The translations under genes and the position numbers were made by a program. A model generated the notes under the pieces. The model was not told where the DNA came from. It ran no database searches and saw only the letters and a program-made list of their open reading frames with translations. A DNA stretch of 64,000 bases from Coniferiporia sulphurascens (Eukaryota > Basidiomycota > Agaricomycetes > Hymenochaetales > Hymenochaetaceae), in the NCBI GenBank assembly GCA_002794785.1, contig NBBA01000011.1, positions 868,001-932,000 of the forward strand. The letters run 5' to 3'. This document shows, in pieces, positions 1-9,396 of the stretch. How positions within the stretch are numbered: position 1 is the first letter of the stretch; each line of letters begins with the position of its first letter.

Positions 1-668
1 CGACACATCGACGGACGTCCTCGACGGCCTCGTCCTCACCAACAGCGTCGATGGTCGCATTACATACGCTGCAGGTGCGTCCATCGTCGACGACGCACAG
101 CATGCCCATCCCGCGGCAGACGTCGCAGATGCGCCGTGCACATGCGCATGCCACCAGCTCCTCGATATCCGAGACGCCGCTCAGCCGCTCTCCGTCGTCC
201 GCGGAATCGCCGTACCTCTCACCCGTGCTGTCTGCATTGCCAGAGAGTTATGTGAGTAATGCGACGAATTTGACGACCCCGCCGTCGTCAGCATCACTGC
301 AGTCAAATCCTCCGGCGCCGTATCCGCTCCCACCGCCAGCGCTTTCGTACCCGTCCGTCCCTCCGCCATCACTGTCATCGTCTTTAGGCTCGCCTGTGGT
401 TTCAACGCACATGCGCGACGTAGCGTCTTCTCCTGTCGAAACCGTCAGCCGGTGGGGCTCTCAGCACTATGGTAACGACCGGCGCATGGCCGACTCTGGG
501 GGTCTGGCAGGTCATAGTCGGCGCACAAGCGTCGAGCGCGGGGCTCGCATCGCGGAGACAGGGTCTCTCCTGCGGAGCCGCGCCGGGAGCACGGGGTCTG
601 TGGCACAAGCTGCGAACACGAGCGACCTCGGCGTATTTATACCGTCTCTGGACGAAACCCTCGAGTGA
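1..668 (+). CDS. Ser/Pro-rich protein, C-terminal part only
   Basis: The reading frame is open from the left edge of the window to a TGA at 666-668, so this is the 3' end of a gene that begins outside. The first ATG in frame is at 51, but the frame continues upstream of it without a stop, so it need not be the start. The visible ~222 residues are rich in Ser, Pro, Thr and Arg with no predicted fold or membrane segment. There are basophilic-kinase-like sites (RRTS) and a charged C-terminal tail. This looks like the disordered tail of a regulatory protein such as a kinase or signalling factor, but no family can be named. Antisense open frames here follow from the composition and are not genes. 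Confidence 0.6.
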   Translation, partial: THRRTSSTASSSPTASMVALHTLQVRPSSTTHSMPIPRQTSQMRRAHAHATSSSISETPLSRSPSSAESPYLSPVLSALPESYVSNATNLTTPPSSASLQSNPPAPYPLPPPALSYPSVPPPSLSSSLGSPVVSTHMRDVASSPVETVSRWGSQHYGNDRRMADSGGLAGHSRRTSVERGARIAETGSLLRSRAGSTGSVAQAANTSDLGVFIPSLDETLE

Positions 669-1192
669 TCTCGACCCGAATATCCTTTGGCGCCCGCATG
701 CCAGCGTGCGGGGGGCGGGCATCTGAACGCTATCAGCACACCGAGTCACGTCCGCGCATCTTAGCTTAGGGGCGCTCCGATTCTGTACAATATTTTTTAC
801 GAACTAGCATAGCATCGCATGGGATGTAATATACGCGTACATCGCACGATATTTCACTAGGCGGGTGGGCGGGTGCCGACGTCGATCGTTTCCGAATTTG
901 CCAAATCTAACCTGCGCCTGTAAGCATGGTACGTACTGCCTCGTTTCTGTGCGTTTAATTTTTCCTTTGTTTCTATTTTTTATTTGTTTTTTTTTCCTTG
1001 AACTTATCTTTCGTACTGTTCCCTGCTTTGGGGGACAATAGGGGGACACCCAAGGCGGCAATGTGGGTGACCGGGGTCTATCACGCGTCGGGGCCGGCAA
1101 CACGCGGTCACGCTTTTGGAAACGCGCGTTATATGACTCCGCGCGTATAAAAGGGGCGAGGCAGACACGACACCCCGTGAATCGGTAATACA
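669..1192. other. Intergenic region with core promoter of the small Hsp gene
   Basis: No gene seen. It holds the 3' flank of the left-edge gene and the promoter of the Hsp42-like gene, with a T-rich tract around 957-1000. I could not find a convincing array of nGAAn heat-shock repeats by eye. Confidence 0.5.
1146..1152 (+). promoter_or_regulatory. TATA box of the Hsp42-like gene
   Basis: A perfect TATAAAA lies 41 bp before the ATG at 1193, in a GC-rich setting. Strong TATA boxes are typical of stress-inducible fungal genes, which fits the product. Assignment is by sequence and position only. Confidence 0.6.
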
Positions 1193-2531
1193 ATGCCCTT
1201 CCAGTACCCGTACATTGAGCACTACTCACCCTCGCCTGTCTCCCCGCTCAACACGTTCGCAACACATCCGCTCTCTCCATGGGACGCACAGTCCGACAGC
1301 GCTAACCCATGCAACAACACGCAGCTCGCCGCCCCCACGCTGTACGATCAGAATACCGCGGCTCAGCAACAGTGCCAGATAGCCCAACAGCAAGAGTCTG
1401 AGACGACCCATCCGTTCACAACGGCACAGACGCCGACGGACGCAACTCCAGCACCGACATATGAGCCGCCACGAGTGATACAGCTCGTTGAGCGCCCGCG
1501 ACGGCGCCCTCGTCAGCAGCCTGCTCCGAGTCAGTCTCAACCTCAAACGCAAGCGCAGAATCAGCCCCAGATCCTCTCTCAGCCTCAAGATCAACCTCAA
1601 GTCCAGCAACAGTCACACACTACCTCAAATTTGAGTGCCCCAGCACACAGTCCTATAGAACAACAACAACAGACTTCTTCGACGGTGCATTCTCCGGAAC
1701 AGTGGTTTGACTTGCATGAACTTGCAAAGGGAAAGAGTGACAAGAACCAGAGGCCTGCAACAGCCACCGCGCGCGCCCAGGCGCGGCTCGCTGCACACCC
1801 CTATCGTCGTTCTGTTTCTGGCCCTGGGTCTATCGGAGTAAATACCAACATCAAAAAGCAGGCTCAAGTCTCCCGGAATATCGTCATGGCTGGTGGTGTT
1901 ATTCCTAGGTGCGTCCCGCAATTTATTGCATTTTTTCCGGCTGCCCTAACTGCACAATGCCCCGTGCCCTATCTGCAACCAAACTCTCACAAACACGAAG
2001 TCCAACTCACCAAACACCAACATCGTCCTTGCCAGCGTCATCGCCGGTCACAGAGGGCCCAGAGCAACCACGCTATCTGATCCGCACCGACGTGCATTTC
2101 AGCGCGGCGACGAACACGCTGACAGCGATGCTCGAGTTGCCCGGCGTTAAACGCTCCCATCTACGCCTAATGCTCAACGTCTGTCCCCGCAGCAACAGCA
2201 AACAGATCGTCGTTCATGGGCGCTCACAGCCGCTGTTCTCTAGTAGCCCTACTGACGAAAAGGACAAGGAAAAAGTGGAAGGGTATATGGTGCGCGAGCG
2301 CAAGTTCGGCGAGTTCAAGCGTGTGCTGGTCGTCCCACCCGAGACGAAGGTGCGTGCTGCATGTCCTCCACCCTTACTTACCTGAAGAATATTATTCTTA
2401 TTTTTTTAAATTCGTAATTCGTTCAGCCCGACCACATAAAGGTGTCTATGGAAGACGGCATCCTTTTCCTTCGATACCCGGCTGGCACGCAGTTGCAGCC
2501 AGATAAAAATGAGTCTACACCAACGAATTAG
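1193..2531 (+). CDS. Hsp42-like small heat-shock protein (alpha-crystallin domain)
   Basis: Three exons (1193-1908, 2001-2349, 2427-2531) give 389 residues. The first ~240 residues are a disordered Gln/Pro/Ser/Thr-rich region with Q-runs. The alpha-crystallin domain follows (about residues 255-380): it starts at YLIRTDVHFS, has LPGVKRSHL in the N-terminal strands, and ends with IKVSMEDGILFLRYP, which matches the usual 'I-K-A-x-x-x-x-G-v-L' strand. Small Hsps are ATP-independent holdases that keep unfolding proteins in sequestered aggregates. A long prion-like N-terminus is the hallmark of yeast Hsp42 (375 aa), so this is Hsp42-like rather than Hsp26-like. The first acceptor is GAAG rather than CAG/TAG; it was chosen because it alone keeps the frame. 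A TATA box sits just upstream. Confidence 0.85.
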
Positions 2532-4343
2532 ATCTCGACGACACCTTTCCCTCCATCGCACAAATGATTTCTTGCTAATTAGCTCTCCGTCCATCCTTTC
2601 CCTGCGGAACTGTTTTTGTTCATAATGCTATCGACCCTGCAGCCTCGATCCCCTTTTGCGATCCCCTTCCACTAATCCTTCCTCCTTCGATTTCGCTGTG
2701 TATCTCTTTCGACATCTCCATGCTCACATTGTCATCCCATTTTCGTTTGTATATCGCGTGTGAAAACCCCTGCAACTCACCCTATCTGCCCCATCTCATT
2801 CCACTGTACCGCCACGATCGCCCCATTGAACCTCCCTCTTCGGCTTTTCTAGCATATAGTCTAAAATTACCATAGTTCTATCGATACTCCTCATGCTCTG
2901 ATGGTCCGTCTCTCCCAACTCCGTCATGTATTTATTCTCTCCGGCTTCCCTAGCGGCGCCTATCGACTCGTACACATCCTATTGGCCCAGCTACTATTTG
3001 ATTGCGAATAAGTACGCGTGATGCACGCGTATGCACTGCCTGCACACGAGGACAAGCGGGCTTATGTGTACGGTTTCGCGGCGCGCGCGTAGGAAATCAG
3101 CGCTGTCGGGGGGACGTACGGCGAGAACCCATGAAAGGATAGTTCTACATAAGTAAGGGTTTGATGTACCCATCCTCGTCGGATTGCTCCCGCGCTTAAA
3201 ATATACAGTACCCCCGTCCGCCGAAGAACGTAAAAGGGGGGAAAGGACTCGCGGAGGGCTGCAACGCTATGCGGGCGACACGGATATCGAGCAGCTGGCT
3301 CGCAACCAGGGCGTTGAAATTAAATAAATATTTGGCATCAAGGGCGTCCGCAGTCCCAGTGCCACAGCCTGAGCGAACCACGCCTGTACCACGTTCGCGG
3401 AGCTTGAACGGGGCGTGATCGGCGGCGCGCCCGCCTTGCACTTGCCGCATTTGGGCCACAATTAATATAATGCGGCGACACCCCAGACCCGACTTGGATC
3501 TGCGGGCCGTCCGCGAGTGGCTGCCCAATATTGACGGGGCCTTTGCCGCACTTCGGTGGGGTTGCGCTGGCAACCGGCGATACTGCAACTCAATAGGTAA
3601 GCATCAAATGCTATATTGATTATTATCAGAGGTGGGAAAAAACTCAGCAGGCGAGACGAAGACTCGGCGGGAGGCCGGGAGCCCTACTGCTACCTGGTCT
3701 TCGAAAAGGCGTGATCCTAGTACCATGCCTTGTTTTGAATTTTGATACGAAACCTGGAAACCTGGATGCGGACGGCGAACATCGAATCGGCACATGTTCG
3801 TGCTGGCACTAGCGGGAAACGTCCGAGAAGCCTGAGGGCGGCCAGGATATGAAACACAGGAAAGGGCAACTCCCTATCACGAAAGGAGCACTGGCAGGCA
3901 CGCTAAACAGCGGGACTGTATTGCCTGCTCGGCGAGGAAGCTTGTTGAGGGAACAACTTCGCGATACTAGTATGAGGAAGCACACGGGGAGGGGAGCATT
4001 TTTGCACTATATCAAATGCATTTAAATGGGTTCTGGCGGCTTTTAGCGTAAATGGAAAAGTGGCCTAGTATTTCACACATCAGTGCTGCTAGCATCTCTT
4101 TCATCTTCATCAACTGATCGCACGAAAGTACCGACAGAGCCGAGATCGGATGGGGCCAGGGAAGTTGGAGTTTTCATTGGACTATTTCTCGAACGCAATT
4201 TGTATCAGCAAAAGAAAAAAAACAAAGTCTGCTTCTTGGCTTCTTTCTTCTCCTGCTTCCCCACCGAACCCGCGTTTCACCGAAATGTTTCCCCCTCTTT
4301 TCCCAGATACTCCACTTTCCTAATAATATAGAAAGTCGGTAGC
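2532..4343. other. Intergenic region, no gene recognised
   Basis: The first ~500 bp is pyrimidine-rich 3' flank of the small Hsp gene. The remainder has a 130-residue antisense open frame (3196-3588, -) of low-complexity basic composition without a recognisable domain or conserved motif. I see no RNA gene and no repeat. Confidence 0.4.
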
Positions 4344-7300
4344 TTAGATCACGGCGCACTCGCGTGCAAGCCATGTGAGTGCACGTTGGTCGTTTGCGAG
4401 CAGAGGAGAGACCTTCGCATACACCTCTTGATGGTACGCGTTCAGCCACGCGCGCTCCGTAGGCGCGAGAAGCTCCTGAACGACGAGTTTCGTCTGTATT
4501 GGACACTGCGATATGGAAGGAGATATCAGAAGGTGAGGTGGCGCGAGGCGCGATGCGTGCCGAGTAGTGTGGGACGGCACAAGGGAGAGACGTAGGTACT
4601 CACCATCGTGACGTGCTCGAAGCCGAGGTACCCCTTCTCGCCAAAGTTATTCGGCGTCTGCGCGGCGCGCACGACAAGGACATTTTCTATCCGGATACCG
4701 AAGTGGCCATCCTTGTAAAATCCAGGTTCTATTATAGACGCGGAAGACAAATCGGGGAATCAGAAAGGACGGCGGACTGAACAGAAGTTCTGGAGGGTAC
4801 CATTGGATACCGTCATGCCGGGCTTTAGTGAGGTGTTGTTGTATGCTTTTAGTTAAAGTGTTGTCAAAACGAAGAAGGGTGAAGGGCCAGGAACGTAAGG
4901 GCCTTACTTATACGTGTGCCAATTCCGTGGGGTCCCTCGTGCACGTTAAGGAAGTGTCCAACGCCGTGCCCCGTACCGTGCCTTACAAGAGGTGAAACGC
5001 GTGGTCACCGTGAAGATGGTGTTGTACACACCTGTAATCTTTAGGGGGAGATATACAGGTGAGCAACCACATTCTAATGCGATAGTAAATAAACGCTAAT
5101 TTACCAAGTCCATCTTGCCACAATGGTCTACGAGCAATGGGGTCACTACAACGACCAAGCGTTAATAACCCATGCCGAGCGATAGCGAACGAGGCTGCCC
5201 TCTTACATGGCGAATCCTAGAGTTCAAAGACTCTTTTTGAGTTCCCAGCCTGCGCAAACAGTGGAAATTGACAGACCAGTTGTCCCGTTTGGAAATATTA
5301 AGGTGTCGATCGCAATATGTCCTTGCAAAACGCGCGTGAATGCCCTCTTCTCTTCCTCAGTCGGGGTTCCGAAGTGCTAAGATCATTGTACTTCAATTTC
5401 AGTACAAAAGTGAAAAGGTATGAACCCATACCCAGGTCCTCGTGACATCGGTCGTCCCGTCGACAAACTGAGCTAAAGGAGCAGTCGTAAAGGTCAAAGA
5501 ACGTCCAAAGTAAAGCTGGCTTACCACCAGAGTCGCAAAGGTACAGCTACGGGATATCTATCAGTCGTTTCGACTTATTTCCGACGATATGGGGGACTGA
5601 CCTGGTCTTTACGAATGATCGAGCAGTTTGAAGGCTCAGGCAAATAATGGATAATCGCTAACCACACCGTCGATGAGCACAAGTGCTGGAACAGTCCCTG
5701 TATGCGCGCTCACCTCCGTTCGGCCCTGTCGAACTGATCGTTGGGAACGACAGGCCTTTAAACAGGGCGAGCTCCCTGCACATATCATCGTATCGTGTAA
5801 AGCGGGAAGAATCGCTAAACGTACGATCGATATCCTTCCAGCTTGTCTGCGGCCTCACTTTCAGATAGTTGCGCACCGGCGCTGAGTTGTTCCTCCAACC
5901 ACGCGAAGTAACGTGCCAGTGCAGCCCCGTCACGGATATGCGACTCGCGAAAACCCGCTATCTCTGTGTCGTTCTTAATGGCTTTGGCATCCGCGATTGG
6001 GGAAGGCGCAATGAGGGCGCTATTCTACGATAGAGAGGTCAGTCCCCTGGTGTTGAAATGCAAGGTCTGTGGCATAAACGGGGAGGGTGTAATTTACGTA
6101 CGGTACCGATTGCGTTCTGGATTGCGAGGCTGGCATTGCTGCCCAGAAGGAATCGCTGTATGGGTTAATATAAGATCCATAAAGGACGAATAAAAATCCA
6201 TGAGTTGCTACTTTTTGCTCGCTCAACCCTAAATTGTTGCTCAATTCCTCCAAATATGTAAATATCGATTCGTACGGCTGAATTTCCACATTTCCGCCGA
6301 GATGTGCGCGGACCTCATCGTCGACCTGTTCACTGTCAACAAACAATACCGATTTGTCGAGTGTGATGACGGCGTAGGCGAGGAAAACTAAAGCATAGAG
6401 TTTAAAGGGGCGCGTAAGTGCAGGCTTGAGTGCTATTACCTGGGTTGAAGTCGATGTCCGAGCCTCGCAAATTGAACAGCCATGCGACTTCGTCGAGCAT
6501 GTTCACTACCATGCCGACGGTCTTCTTCTTTTGCATCTGTTCTCTAAGATTTGCTATTTTCTCCTGTGAAGATTTCCCTTTACACGTGGGAGCCTCAGAT
6601 TGTTTCATAGCATCCGGGTGAAGGATCTGCATACCCGCATGTTTGACGTCGAGTGGGAAAACCTTGTTCTTCACTCGCGCAGGCCTGTCGCTGCCCCAGA
6701 CGTCGTCCACTGGGTTTTTCGAGAGAGCAACTAGCTCTGAACTTTTTTTCTGTAGCGACTCTCTCAATGATTTAGCATCGGCTGATAATGCAATGTCTTA
6801 ACGGAAGGAAGGCAAAGGTGTAAGGTACAACGAACCAGCTGAGATCAGGCTCGGATCGACTCCGATCTTTTTGCCTTCCTCCAAATTCTTGGGAGTCGTT
6901 AGAGCGGGTTTTAAAGGAACACACCAACAAACTTACATTTGAGAGAAATTCCTGCCACGTAGGGACGTCTGTGAAACGTTTCAGTTGGATGTGATGACCT
7001 GCGATCTACGCATGGCAAGATGTACCTGGTAAGCCTTGTTTCATCAAGGCCCAGTTTCTTTCGGTGTAAATAAATTAGTGGAATGATGTGCTGTCCGCAG
7101 CGCATCAACTTACTTGTCCAATTGCTGAGAAGCTTGAAGGAAGTACCGTCCATCAGTGAAAAGATACGCATTCTTGTCAGTCACCACGGCGCAGCCTTTT
7201 GCCGGACCCAGCTTGTGAGCGAGAGTTCATATGGTAAAATAAACACTAATAATACCAGCTGAACCAGTAAATCCGGATATAAATGCGCGACGCTCATCGC

Positions 7301-7506
7301 TATGGGAAGGATATTCGCTGAAGTCTGATGAATATCAACGCTCATGAGAGCGCTTTTTCAGGCAACCAATTGAATAACTTGCGTGCATCTTCGCTCGGGA
7401 CTACGAATACATCGATTTTCGGCGATTCCTTTGCCAAAAGCTGCCTGAGCGCTGAAAGCCTTTGTGCAGTGTCAACTGTCTGAGGTCCCGCGTTACCAGC
7501 ACCCAT
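4344..7506 (-). CDS. AMPP: Xaa-Pro aminopeptidase P (M24B metallopeptidase)
   Basis: Rebuilt as 22 exons: 7506-7383, 7324-7256, 7195-7114, 7057-7026, 6968-6937, 6887-6836, 6781-6440, 6387-6212, 6155-6102, 6024-5825, 5775-5714, 5657-5602, 5546-5525, 5472-5432, 5376-5277, 5216-5207, 5145-5105, 5038-5032, 4981-4908, 4845-4801, 4728-4604, 4505-4344. They sum to 635 codons plus stop, the usual length for cytosolic/mitochondrial aminopeptidase P. The enzyme releases N-terminal residues preceding proline. The N-domain has VVPSEDAHFSEY and [15 protein letters not shown]. Metal ligands are D432 and D443 (in CDSG and TTDVT), H506 ([16 protein letters not shown]), E541 (NEPGFY) and E555 (IRIEN), with the same 11, 63 and 14-residue spacings as human XPNPEP1 for D-D, D-H and E-E. 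Intron 1 is GC-AG; exons 16 and 18 are only 10 and 7 nt. An upstream in-frame ATG at 7620 could add a transit peptide. Confidence 0.95.
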
Positions 7507-7724
7507 GGTCGCTGCTAATCGAATTCCCAAGTATATACGGGTCTGGAGACCAAAACGTGTCGCCGATGGTGAAAAGCGCCAAAGGGGTAACTGAGTAGCG
7601 CGGAAGCAGTGAAGCAGCATAAGCCTGAGTAAGGGTCCAGATGGGAAAGACCAGCTCGAACCAGTCCGAACTCGCGCCACACTCCGTCTCAACTACTTAT
7701 TAGCCACAAGCTCGAGCTCACGAT
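7507..7724. promoter_or_regulatory. Shared divergent promoter of AMPP and SKP1
   Basis: Only 218 bp separate the ATGs of the two divergent genes, so they must share control sequence. Up to 114 bp of this may instead be coding if the AMPP start at 7620 is used. I see no clear TATA box. Confidence 0.5.
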
Positions 7725-8508
7725 ATGGTCACCCTTCGCACCGTCGACAATGAAGAGTTCGTCGTCGAGAGAGACGTCGTTAGGCTCAGTGTGCTTCTTA
7801 ACAACATGCTCGAGGGTGCGTGATGCTACGGCTACGCCACATTGGCCCAACACGCGGCTCTGCTAAGATCGCGTCCCGCTGCTCGTCAGATATTGGTGAA
7901 TCCGACCAGCCAATCCCTGTACCCAATGTCACTGGAGATGTGATGAGGAAGGCAAGCGAAGACTCTTTTGCGAGGGCTAGCGATCTCGCCGATTGACATT
8001 CTCTCGTGTGCTGCGCAGGTCCTGGAGTGGTGTGAGCACCACCGTAACGATCCACTCCCTGCTGAGGACCCGAACTCCGATGAATTGCGCAAACGCACGA
8101 CCGATATCAGCGAGTGGGATCAGAAGTTCATTACCGTCGACCAGGAGATGCTTTTCGAGATTATCCTCGCTGCTAATTACCTTGACATCAAGCCTCTCCT
8201 GTGAGTCCCTTTGATCGAATGGACTGACAAAGAGTTCTTATTAGTGGTCAACCTTCCAGCGACATTGGCTGCAAAACCGTTGCTAACATGATCAAGGGCA
8301 AATCACCCGAAGAAATTAGGAAGCTGTTCAATATCGTCAACGACTTCACTGCCGAGGAGGAGGTACGTGTCACATTGCCACATAGCCTGGACTGCGCTCA
8401 ATTTTCCTCTACAGGCGCAAATCAAAAGGGAGAATGTAGGTCTTCACTCCGTATTCACAGAGACACTTTCTAATGTACATCGTACAGGAATGGGCGGAAG
8501 ATCGCTGA
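7725..8508 (+). CDS. SKP1: SKP1, SCF ubiquitin ligase subunit
   Basis: Six exons (7725-7815, 7890-7951, 8019-8200, 8260-8362, 8415-8435, 8488-8508) encode 159 residues, the standard SKP1 length. SKP1 bridges cullin-1 and F-box proteins in SCF E3 ligases and also acts at the kinetochore. The BTB/POZ-like N-half begins [19 protein letters not shown] and includes VLEWCEHHR. The C-terminal F-box-binding helices include [56 protein letters not shown] and the invariant ending NEWAEDR. Intron 2 (7952-8018) has a GC donor (AAG|GCAAGC), placed there because it alone joins the conserved RK-VLEW sequence. The last two coding exons are 21 nt each. The gene is divergent from aminopeptidase P. Confidence 0.96.
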
Positions 8509-8916
8509 TTTTTTGTAACACTTACTTTTTGTCTATGCTGTCCGTCCTCTGCTAGACGCTTCACATTATCGATGTTCGTCGCTTTGTAATAAGTAAAGCA
8601 AAACCAACATGTATCAACCCAATTTTGCACGGTCCTCCCGTCCCCAACTTATGAGACTGATTTATGAAAGCAGGAAAACGACCCATGCCCTCGGCGTCAA
8701 ACGACCTGCACTCGGAGAAGCTACACCAATATATAGTCATTAATAAGATATGCTTCGGTATATGTTTCCCACAGTGTAGTAGAAAGGTGACCGAGGATAC
8801 TTGGGCTGCGTAACTTCTCAATTCTTTAGAACCACACCGAGTCCCGGTCAGACTCATGACAGAGTCTACAGAAGGTCTACTTTTCTCGTAGATTATATTT
8901 GGAACATACGTGCACG
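8509..8916. other. Intergenic region between SKP1 and tRNA-Val
   Basis: 3' flank of SKP1 and 5' flank of the tRNA gene. An antisense open frame (8561-8956, -) overlaps the tRNA and has no recognisable domain. Nothing else seen. Confidence 0.4.
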
Positions 8917-8989
8917 GGCTCGATGGTGTAGTGGTTATCACTCTTGTCTTACACACAAGCGATCGCCAGTTCGATCCTGGCTCGAGTCA
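8917..8989 (+). tRNA. tRNA-Val (anticodon TAC)
   Basis: The 73-nt sequence folds into a full cloverleaf. The 7-bp acceptor stem is GGCTCGA with TCGAGTC plus discriminator A. The anticodon stem CTTGT/ACAAG closes the 7-nt loop CTTACAC, which gives anticodon TAC. The variable loop is 5 nt, and the T stem GCCAG/CTGGC encloses TTCGATC. It reads the valine codon GUA. No intron and no encoded CCA, as expected for a nuclear tRNA gene. A TTTT polymerase III terminator lies 23 bp downstream. Confidence 0.95.
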
Positions 8990-9396
8990 TGGGGTCATTG
9001 TCCTGCTGGAATTTTGCTTTGATGTACTGTAACACCATGTACACTTTTTAGCGAATTAGGGTGCAAGACCAGATCCTTTTGTGCTCGCACGATGTGTGCT
9101 TGAGACTGGGATTACATACTAGTGTCTGAAGCTACTAGTTTAGAATATCTATGATCTGCTAAGAACGTTCGAGGCCGCTTTCCTTGCTTCAGATCTCGAC
9201 CCGAATGTTCTGAGACAATTATCTGAATCTTCAGGTGCACAAAGACCTTTGTGGTGTACGTAGGCCATATCCATGTGTGATCCGACTTTTTTCTCAGCCT
9301 TAATGAGTAAACCACAAAACTACAACATGTTCCAGAACAAATTTTGGCAAACAAAATACACTACAAGATTGAGTTCCTATATACAGTCGCTTCACA
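8990..9396. other. Intergenic region between tRNA-Val and helicase copy 1
   Basis: Holds the tRNA terminator and the 3' flank of the helicase gene that enters from the right. No gene seen. Confidence 0.4.
9012..9015 (+). terminator. RNA polymerase III terminator of tRNA-Val
   Basis: First run of four T residues on the sense strand after the tRNA, 23 bp past its 3' end. Confidence 0.6.

Noticed and set aside
402..749. Open frames on the minus strand opposite the left-edge Ser/Pro-rich gene
   Set aside because: They mirror the GC-rich codon bias of the plus-strand gene and have no domain or plausible splice structure.
1226..1609. Leu/Arg-rich antisense frame opposite the small heat-shock gene
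   Set aside because: It is the complement of CAG/CAA-rich codons; LRLRL repeats arise automatically.
3196..3588. 130-residue minus-strand open frame
   Set aside because: No ATG-supported start with a conserved domain, low-complexity composition and no intron pattern.
8561..8956. 131-residue minus-strand open frame over the tRNA
   Set aside because: Overlaps the tRNA-Val gene and has no recognisable domain.
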